A stretch of 64,000 nt of DNA from contig RPFO01000026.1 of the NCBI GenBank assembly GCA_009746045.1, positions 1,403,515 to 1,467,514 on the forward strand, written 5' to 3'. Positions 57,018-64,000 of this stretch are shown in pieces; the first letter of the stretch is position 1, and each line of letters opens with the position of its first letter. Position numbers and translations under genes: made by a program. A model generated the notes under the pieces. The model had not been told where the DNA came from. It searched no databases and was given only the letters and a program-made list of their open reading frames with translations. The stretch is from Mesostigma viride (taxonomy: Eukaryota > Streptophyta > Mesostigmatophyceae > Mesostigmatales > Mesostigmataceae).

Positions 57018-59238
57018 TAATTAATTAGGAACATCACTCCGTTGGGATCGAGTATATGTAGCACATATAGCCCAGAGAAGGGGCATATGGCCTATAATAC
57101 AATCTAAGCTACTTCCTGCAAGGGTGGGAATGTACTAAACGACACTTGCTCTGGCACGCTGGGTGCGCCAAAGGGCACCTGCACCCCCCAGAGTCTCGGG
57201 TTCAACCCAACTATAAGGGGATCCTGTCATGGGGGGGGAAGATCAACATCAGTGGCTATACAAAAGCTAAGGCATGGCTTCTCAGCAGAGAGTGGCCACT
57301 GTCTGCGTAGTCACAGCATAACTAAGTAATAAAGCTAGGCATCTGACATCTGGTGGGTGGCGCGTCATGGGCACACATGTACATGACTAATTAATTGTTC
57401 ATAAGTCAGCTGGTATAGTGCTTGTTGTAGTAGGCGTGCATGTACAAGGCCACTGTCTAACTATTCTACACTACTACTGCTGTATTCACCTAAGCTGCAT
57501 GGGGTGTCTGGAGTCGCTGGGGCCGCGGTGTTTGCTGGGGTCGCGTGCCAGGGCTATGTGGCCGACGTAGATGGCCGCCCCCTTCCAGTACACCGGCTCG
57601 GTCCCGCCTTGGTCTGCCGGAGCTGGAGGTAGGTCGGCCATAGCTCCCGTCGCCGTTGTTGCTGCGCCAGGGTCAAGTCGTCGTCCACGGTGAAGTGATG
57701 ATTATTCTCCAGCCGCTTGCGGTGTCTGAGAAACGAAATCTTGTCCGCGGGGCTCTTAAAGATGAGAAGAAGCGGGGGCGCCCCTGCCTTACCCCGCGCG
57801 CGGGGAAGGCGGAGGGCGAACAGCTTAATCTCACCAAGAAGGCCCATGCGATCAAGGATTTTGCTCTCAAACGCACGTGCAAGCTTCTCGGAATTCTCAC
57901 CTTCCTCCATGTCGAAGTTCTTGAGTATGACGTTAAGGCTGCGCTTGGCGAGCTCGGCCTCCTCGCGGAGGTCGGGCTTCTGCTGCTGGAGCTGGGCTGC
58001 GACGGCGGATCGAGGTGGTGGAGGTGGTGTGCTGCTTAAGCATATCCGCACCCAGCTAGGTCTGGGTGGAAGGAGCAGCGCCGGCCAGCCAAGCCAGCGG
58101 GGGCTGGCTTGGCGGTGATGTCCTTCACCGCCTGGGCGGTGAGGCCTGCGGTGTTTCGCAGGACCTCGATGGCGATGGCATTGTCCTTGAGGCGCTGGTC
58201 GATGTCGCGGAGCTGGGCGGTGATCATGCAATGGTGCAGCGGAGGAGGGGGGGGTGGCGGTGGAGGAGGCGAGGAGGGTGGCGGAGGCGGCACCTGGAGA
58301 TGGTGGATCTAGGAGGGGGAGCTCGGCAGTCAGCGTGCTGCCCATGGCCGCCACATCTGCAGCGATGAGGGCCACGTGCTGCTCGAGGGCCTCCTGTTAA
58401 GGAGTGAGCGGATGGAGGATTCGGTCAACTAGGTGGTGGTGATGGGCTTGTGGGGCCAGAGCTTCCCCATGGAGCGGCCAAGGAGGGAGAAGAGGGCGTA
58501 TGTTTGCATGCAGCCGGGGGCGGGGGGCGGTGAGGATGTATTCGTATGGGCGCTTCCGAAGGCAGGAATCAACGAGGCGACCCTGGTGGAAGAGCTGTTT
58601 GCACACTTCGATAACGGCGAGGCGTGTGATCCCCAGAACACGTAGCTCAGGATGCGGTCTTCGTTGAGCTTGTCAAAAAAGCCGGGCTGGCTGGCGTCAA
58701 AGTCGAGCTCGTCCCAGCTCGACGGCTCGGCAGGGCGACTGCGCTTGGGCTCAGGCGACGCTGCGGGCGAGGCGAGCCCGGAAGGGGGCTGGGCGACCAC
58801 CGGCTAGCTAGAGCTCGGCTAGTGGCGCCACTGCCTTCTGGGCCGGTGGGCGAAGCTGAAGCCGGAGCTGCAGACGTATTTTCAGGGCCGAGCGCAGCCG
58901 CCAGGCTGCGTTGCGCGGAGGAGCGTTTGCTGGCCATAATAGTGCGTAATGGCGTCGGGAAAATATATCAGCGTATGCGTCTTAGAAAGACACCATGGTG
59001 CTTTGCGCAATAGCTGCAGGCTGGTCACAATACTGCATTACAGCTGTAACCGATGGTAGTAGCACGGATGCGCCTAAAAAAGACGCATCGGTTGCAAGTG
59101 ATCTGACTGCATTTGGGGCTCAGACGCAAAAGTTCTGAGCTCCGCCGTCAGCCATGTCCGCTCGTGGCTCGTGGCTACACGGATGGCTCGTGGCTACACG
59201 GATGTCAACAGCCACGCTACACACTAGCTATGCTCCGC
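57018..59238 (-). mobile_element. ORF1-only retroelement, copy D (full length)
   Basis: 2221 bp flanked by an exact 11-bp duplication CAGCCAGCCAT (57007-57017, 59239-59249). On the minus strand: leader with tandem GTAGCCACGAGCC, ORF1 (58937-57461), 3' untranslated region, hairpin region ATCC-CAAC-GGAG, and an AATTAATTAA tail. This is the cleanest evidence that the family has no ORF2. Confidence 0.9.
57461..58937 (-). pseudogene. ORF1-like protein of ORF1-only element D
   Basis: It starts MASKRSSAQRSLAAALG at 58937. The best preserved block is 58270-57560: QLRDIDQRLKDNAIAIEVLR, the Leu/Glu helix with EEAELAKRSLNVILKNFDME, KLARAFESKI, GKAGAPPLLL, DKISFLRHRKRLE and DDDLTLAQQQRR. Frameshifts break it at least three times. 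The layout is coiled coil, RRM-like core, basic C-terminus. Confidence 0.75.
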
Positions 59239-59446
59239 CAGCCAGCCATGCTACACCCTAGCTATGCTCCGCTTGCTTGGCCACGTTCCTGGCCATGACG
59301 GATATCAAAGAGACAACCATATATGCTCACGCGGGTCTTATTGCACCCACAGAAATTGCCCGATCGTCTATCGTGTCCGATTGCTGCTGTGGCATGCCTC
59401 TGGCATGAAGGAGAAAGGGGGTCTCTGCCCTTTCTTTCTGTTGTGC

Positions 59447-59500
59447 TTAATTAATTAATTAATTAATTAATTAATTAATTAATTAATTAATTAATTAATA
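59447..59500 (+). repeat. (TTAA)n microsatellite
   Basis: About 13 TTAA units. It may be the tail of a lost retroelement. Long TTAA runs are also targets for TTAA elements. Confidence 0.9.
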
Positions 59501-59619
59501 AGCACGTGACTGCGTCTCGTGGGTGCCATTACAGAGTAAGGGAACCTTCGATGTTGTGCATATGCATCAGAATAAGAAATACATGTTGTGCAATATTGTG
59601 CAATGTTGTGCATATACAG

Positions 59620-59695
59620 GGATTAAACGCACTCCGGTGCTCCGTGACTCCCAGCCCAACGGGAGCACGTGTAATTTTATTAATAAATAGTTAAT
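59620..59695 (+). mobile_element. Retroelement 3' end remnant
   Basis: Only the terminal signal remains: GTGACTCCCAG, CCCAACGGGAGCACG and an AT-rich TTTTATTAATAAATA tail, matching the CCAT-tail LINE ends. Confidence 0.6.
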
Positions 59696-59727
59696 CAAAA
59701 TTAGTTAAGGCTACGTGCATTCCATCT

Positions 59728-59852
59728 CCGTTCATATTCATCATCCTTCAAACGACTGAAAACGCGCGGGGCAGATATAACCGCCGGCTCGAGCTACCAT
59801 GGTCCCAATTCTCCCGCGATTTCAGGCCTGCGCTGGTTGTCTCCTTGATAAA
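59728..59852 (+). repeat. Dispersed CTCGAGCTACC repeat, right half
   Basis: CATTCCATCTCCGTTCATAT ... GGCTCGAGCTACCATGGTCC ... GGTTGTCTCCTTGATAA matches 20060-20177. Confidence 0.7.
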
Positions 59853-61489
59853 TATGCATGGTTGGCCACGGCTCATAAGTTAGTGAGTACTTGCGTGTCA
59901 TGCGCATCTTTCGGCATGCCACGGATTACAATGCTAATCTCATTAGAAAAATAATTACACAAAAGTTTGAACAAACAGACAAATATTGTCTGCATCATGC
60001 CCCAACCATCATGCCCCAAGCCACGGCACATGCTCGGGCACCATGTCAAGGCAATGCACAGGCTAACTGTCACACATCAGCAGCCTGGGCCATGTCATAT
60101 GGTTATTTGACATCGAAATCTGAGCTATTTTCTATCCCTAAACCATGTGCGCTATAGTCAATCATAGACATCTGTCATCGACGACTATAGCTCAAATGAG
60201 CTTGGAACGCCGTGTGCATGTTGCGCATATTTCGCATAACTTGGTGCGAACTACAACCCTAAAATAATTGGGTTTCCGAGTGATTGATCAGCCTAGATCT
60301 GCCAGCACATGCAGTCAGTTTCTAACTCATACTTCCACCGCACTGCTGCTGGGATGCTCTGTTAAAACCTATATACTATCACATGTGGACAAAAATCAAA
60401 TATCATGAGCATGGCCAACACCCATGGCCCATGAGCAGTCAATCGTCGCAGCTCGATGCTGATCGAGGGTGATGGCTCGCGACTAGGGCTCCCTCGTCGT
60501 TGGTGTTGCAGCAAACTCCCAACCCAGCTATGAACTGGGCTCGCCATTCTCACTGGTCGCAGGTGCCCCCGGGATCATGGAAGGCAGCCTCCTTGATTGC
60601 TAGGCCTCGTAGCAGTGATGCAACCAAAGTTGCCAAAATTGCAGAGCGTCGCCTATCTCGCCCTCCTCCACCACGGAGGAATCCACGGTGCAGGTTACAG
60701 AATCCTATGTTGCCACGGATTTTCCTTTTCGGAGCGGATTCCCCTCTTGCCGCGGCAAATCCACGCCGCACGCTCACTACTATCCCAGGCTCTTGTCACG
60801 CGGCACCCGCCCGCACCCACAGGCGGCAGCAGGAAACGTCGCCACTTGTCACTGTGTCTCTGATGCCAAGCCGTAGGTTCATGATACCTACCAGTATGTC
60901 GGGTGATATCTGCCGCACCATGCATAGAGCCAGCCCATCCTCTGGGCCTTCCTCAGAGAGAAGTCCTCACTGGGCCTCACTCCCACCATCTCGTTGCCTT
61001 GGCAAGGCACCCACTCCACGGACGCGTGGGTTCTGATGATCCCTAGGAGGCGGGGCAAAGCCGCCCCCCCCCTAGGCAGCAGCGTGCTGGCAGTTACCAT
61101 AACGTCCCCTCCCATAACAGTAAGGCGACCAGTGTGGACCGGAAATCTGAGAATCCAGACCATTCACCCAATTATGCAGGTGTATCTGTCCACCGCCGGG
61201 GGGCGTACGCCCGGCGCCAACCGTACGCCACCGCGAGGCAAACATTCGTCAGGACACTGGTACAGCATCGACTAGACACTGGTACAGTGATAGGAGCTAC
61301 TTTACTGTTGATGGCTCTGCGAGGCAACCGCTCCAAACGTATCTGGACCCCAAGTCAAATACCACGGCGGTCACACACCATCTCCTCAACAAGCCGTATG
61401 GATCGCCTGGGCCTTCAACAGCCCGGCGGTGCGAAACCAACCGGACCCTAGACTAGCCTGTCTGTGCAAATCCACTGGGCCCTCTCCGC
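59853..61489. other. Between repeat region and channel gene; no gene supported
   Basis: It contains a 178-codon plus-strand frame (60500-61036) rich in Arg, Ser and Pro without family features. Nothing else is recognisable. The 3' untranslated region of the channel gene should lie just below 61490. Confidence 0.45.
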
Positions 61490-64000
61490 CTACACCATGC
61501 GACTTCTCTCCGGGGGCAACGCGGTAGAACCTTCTCGTATGGCCGCAGCGGACGCTGGCACACTCTCCTCCCGTGCAGCTCGTCCCTCGTCCCGATCAAG
61601 TGTCAGGGAGTGGGAGGAATGACCCCCCCGTGCCTCCTGCATGAGGCGTAAGGCTCGACGCGCCTTCCAGCCGCGCACCCTGGCAGGCATGGGCACGATG
61701 CCAAAACAAAGGATGGTTGGCGAGGTCAGCATACCGGCTTACTATGGTAGTTGATAGGGTACTTGGTGGTGGGGCCAGGCGTATTAGGGTAGTTGGTGTG
61801 AGACCAGGCTCTCATAGGGTAGTTGGTGGTGGGACCAGGCTTAACATAGTAGTCCATCGGGTGAGTGAGCAAAAAGCATGCTCAGACAACAGCACGCCAC
61901 GTTAAAAAAAGTCTGCTAGCATGCTGGAAGTTCCGTGCGCGAAATGCCTGACCCCCAACCCTATCTCCCCCCCCTCCCCCGCCACTTCCTCCCCCAAATC
62001 CCCTCATCCCATCCTGGGAGAAGACGGGCTCAGTATAGTAGTGACTAAACTCGAATGATCGTGACTGCTTACGATCCGTGATTCAGGATCTATAGTGCCA
62101 CCCAGCCCCCCCCCCCCCCCCTCCCCCTCCCTGGTGGGCAAAAACACTGGCGTCGTCGTCATGCGGGCGACAGAATTTAATATCGCATTGACTGCATGTG
62201 CATGGATGACTGCCTGCATGCGCATTGTCTGCGTGCCCGTGAACAAAACATTTTCATCGCCTCCACGTGGATGCCAACGATGGCGTCATAGGTGAGCAGA
62301 TGAGCGACCCACGCAGAGCATGCGTATGCAGCTGCCTGAAACCACTCCTGTTGACTAAGTGCTGAAACCGCCACAAACTGACGAACTGCTGAAAGCGCGC
62401 ACATTGCCTATACGGCGAAACCGACCGCATTGCTATGCGGCGAAACCGATCCCATTGGGGATCCTGTCAATCCTGTCTTTGCCGCATGGATGAAGAAAGA
62501 TACTCAGATCGTCTGAACGCAGATAACACATACACTCCCATTGCCTGGATGCAAAAATGACACTCTCACCCACATTGTCTGAATGCAAGAGTGGCAAACC
62601 CACCCGCGTTGTCTAGACACAGCCGACTAGAAACTTTCAATGTCTGTACAAGGTTGAAGCGAAGAACTCACATGGTCTGAATGCGGATGATCGCGACCAC
62701 CTTCCAGAGCGGCTGCAGGCTGTTGCGCTGAATCTTCTTCAACCCAGGGAACACCTTGAAGCTCTGCCGTCGCAGCCGATGCTCCAGCCTGGCTGGCAGC
62801 GGCGCGCCACACACCCGGAACGCCAGCGCGTGTAACAGCTGCAAGTAATGAATCCTCCCATCGGCCTGAACCTCCACGTCAAGCTGAGCCAGATACGCCA
62901 TGCTCGCACGCCGCAAGGACGCGCAGGGCGTCCCACGGGCGCTCCGCGCGTAGCCCGTTCGGAGCAGCCGGTCCAGGTTAGAGAAGGCACGACCCGAGGT
63001 GACCGCTGCCAGATGGTACAAGGCGGTCTTGAGCCGGTCCCGCATGCTGACATGTTTCTTGGCGGAATGCGCCGGGGTGGTCGGGGTGGTGGGGGATAGA
63101 GGCGAGAGGGGGGATAGCGGGGAGAGGGTCACTCCGTGGTGGCTGTTGGGAGACGAGAGCCCGCCCACCGAGCTGAGAGGGCTAAATGGGCTGCCAGGCG
63201 TGCTGACCCCGCTGTCTTGTCGGTACAAGCGGGACCGCCGACGGGACAGGTGACGTTTTGCAGGGGGTTCTGCGAGGCCTAGCGGGGCGCCGAGCTCAGC
63301 CAGCAGGCTCACGGCATCCTGGCCGCTGATGAGGAGGGTCCCGTACGGGTCGTATTTCTCCCACAGGTGTGTGAATTCGGAGAAGTGGGAGTGCGTGAGC
63401 ACGCCCACGTTCACGGTGGCAATCTCGCTGAAATGGTCGAGGATGACGGCGATGATGAGGTTGAGGAGGATGAAGTAGACTGGGGGTGGTGGGGAACAGG
63501 AGTTGTTGCAATGCATGGGCAGGGGGCGGGTGTGGTAGGGAAGACTAGGTGTTAGAGTGGCAGAGGATGGCGACGATGATGAGGTTGAGGATGAGTAGAC
63601 TGGTGGTGGTGGTGGGGTGGGGCTGGGGGAGGACGAGGGGTTGCAATGCAGGGGCGGGGTGGGGGAGTGGAGTGTTTGTGTGTGGGGTTAGAGGAGGGAC
63701 GGGGAAGAGGGTAAGAAATTGAACAGGGAAAGGGCAAGGATCACCTTTGGACCTTTGGACCAGAAAACAAGAAACGGAGACGGGTTCTCGACGTGTTGAT
63801 CGTAGGGTCTGGGGGCATGGAGGATGGAGAGCAGTTGGTTCATAATCCAATCTTGCGAAGCCGAAAGAAAGGAGTGACTTTGGTGCCGAGGATTGGGGTG
63901 GTCAAAGGACAGAGGCAGCAAGGGGAGGGCATGTGCATGTGCGTGCATCGCCATGGGTACAAGCCAAGGGGTCGTGGAGAGCACTGGCGACTTACCCTAG
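61490..64000 (-). CDS. Voltage-gated Ca/Na-type channel, C-terminal exons (partial)
   Basis: Ion channel of the four-repeat voltage-gated family in the plasma or flagellar membrane; only the end is in the window. Exons: 63479-62672 and 61679-61490 (stop), plus a donor-like GTAAG at 63995-63991 marking the end of an upstream exon. The first exon opens with the end of helix S6 (YFILLNLIIAVILDHFSE). It runs through an EF-hand-like segment (HFSEFTHLWEKYDP and a following helix), then a Ser/Pro linker with SPLSPLSP repeats. It ends in a pre-IQ region (GRIHYLQLLHALAFRV). The exon join, GTGAGT donor and CCAG acceptor in matching phase, completes IQTMVRGWKARR, a consensus calmodulin-binding IQ motif. 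The tail ends about 50 residues later. Whether it is a Cav, Nav or NALCN-like channel cannot be told from this part. Confidence 0.88.
61756..61845 (+). repeat. 30-bp x 3 tandem repeat in channel intron
   Basis: The unit is AGGGTAGTTGGTGGTGGGAC plus CAGGCTxxxx. It lies just inside the acceptor side of the intron (minus strand). Confidence 0.85.
62470..62672 (-). repeat. Echoes of channel exon end in its intron
   Basis: On the minus strand, GCATTCAGACCATGTGAG at the true donor is followed by GCATTCAGACAATGTGGGTG (about 62585), GCATCCAGGCAATGGGAGTG (about 62545) and GCGTTCAGACGATCTGAG (about 62515), plus a looser copy near 62620. Confidence 0.82.
63540..63660 (-). repeat. Echo of channel exon start in upstream intron
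   Basis: On the minus strand, TTGCAACCCCTCGTCC ... CACCAGTCTACTCATCCTC, then AACCTCATCATCGTCGCCAT, repeats the true edge (63520-63420) including about 40 bp of intron, the acceptor and about 45 bp of exon. A stop soon follows, so it is not an exon. Confidence 0.88.

Noticed and set aside
60500-61036. 178-codon plus-strand gene
   Set aside because: Arg/Ser/Pro-rich with no family motif or splice context; likely chance in GC-rich DNA.

Overview
The window is nuclear DNA of a eukaryote. The evidence is GT-AG introns with matching phases, coilin, an Arp2/3 subunit, a plant-type copper ATPase and a voltage-gated channel. ARPC5 and the copper ATPase both look most like land-plant homologues, and a four-domain-type channel tail is present. 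Together these suggest a repeat-rich green-lineage microalga, for example a prasinophyte. That assignment is inference.

Gene layout: coilin N-terminus (1-473, minus, cut by the window start); ARPC5 of the Arp2/3 complex (3250-5116, plus, 3 exons); a 14-exon Cu(+)-transporting P1B-ATPase of the RAN1/HMA7-HMA5 type (13720-29069, plus); an unfamiliar 383-residue EF-hand, single-span membrane protein (35684-37394, minus, 2 exons); and the C-terminal exons of a voltage-gated Ca/Na-type channel ending in an IQ motif (61490-64000, minus, cut by the window end). The five genes are unrelated in function; this is not a cluster.

Between genes the window is a graveyard of mobile DNA whose order of insertion can be read from target-site duplications (TSDs). 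There is one APE-type LINE with TSD (38642-43797) and several 5'-truncated LINE copies. There is also a family of about 2.1-2.2 kb retroelements that carry only an ORF1-like protein, with three complete TSD-flanked copies (29499-33332, 50123-52727, 57018-59238). DNA elements include TTAA-target (piggyBac-like) non-autonomous elements, one nested in another, and a hAT-type element with 8-bp TSD (1349-2469). Two SINE-like insertions are present. Large simple arrays include a perfect 1.5-kb GGT array and a 0.6-kb CCAC/CCAT array that grew from a LINE tail.

Two observations stand out. First, most introns of the copper ATPase, and introns or flanks of two other genes, contain several decayed copies of the neighbouring exon edge together with its splice site ('exon-edge echoes'), as if introns grew by repeated duplication across splice junctions. 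Second, all LINE and ORF1-only families end in a short hairpin with an invariant CAAC loop and compensatory stem changes just before an A/T-rich tail. This suggests a common reverse-transcriptase recognition signal used in cis and in trans.
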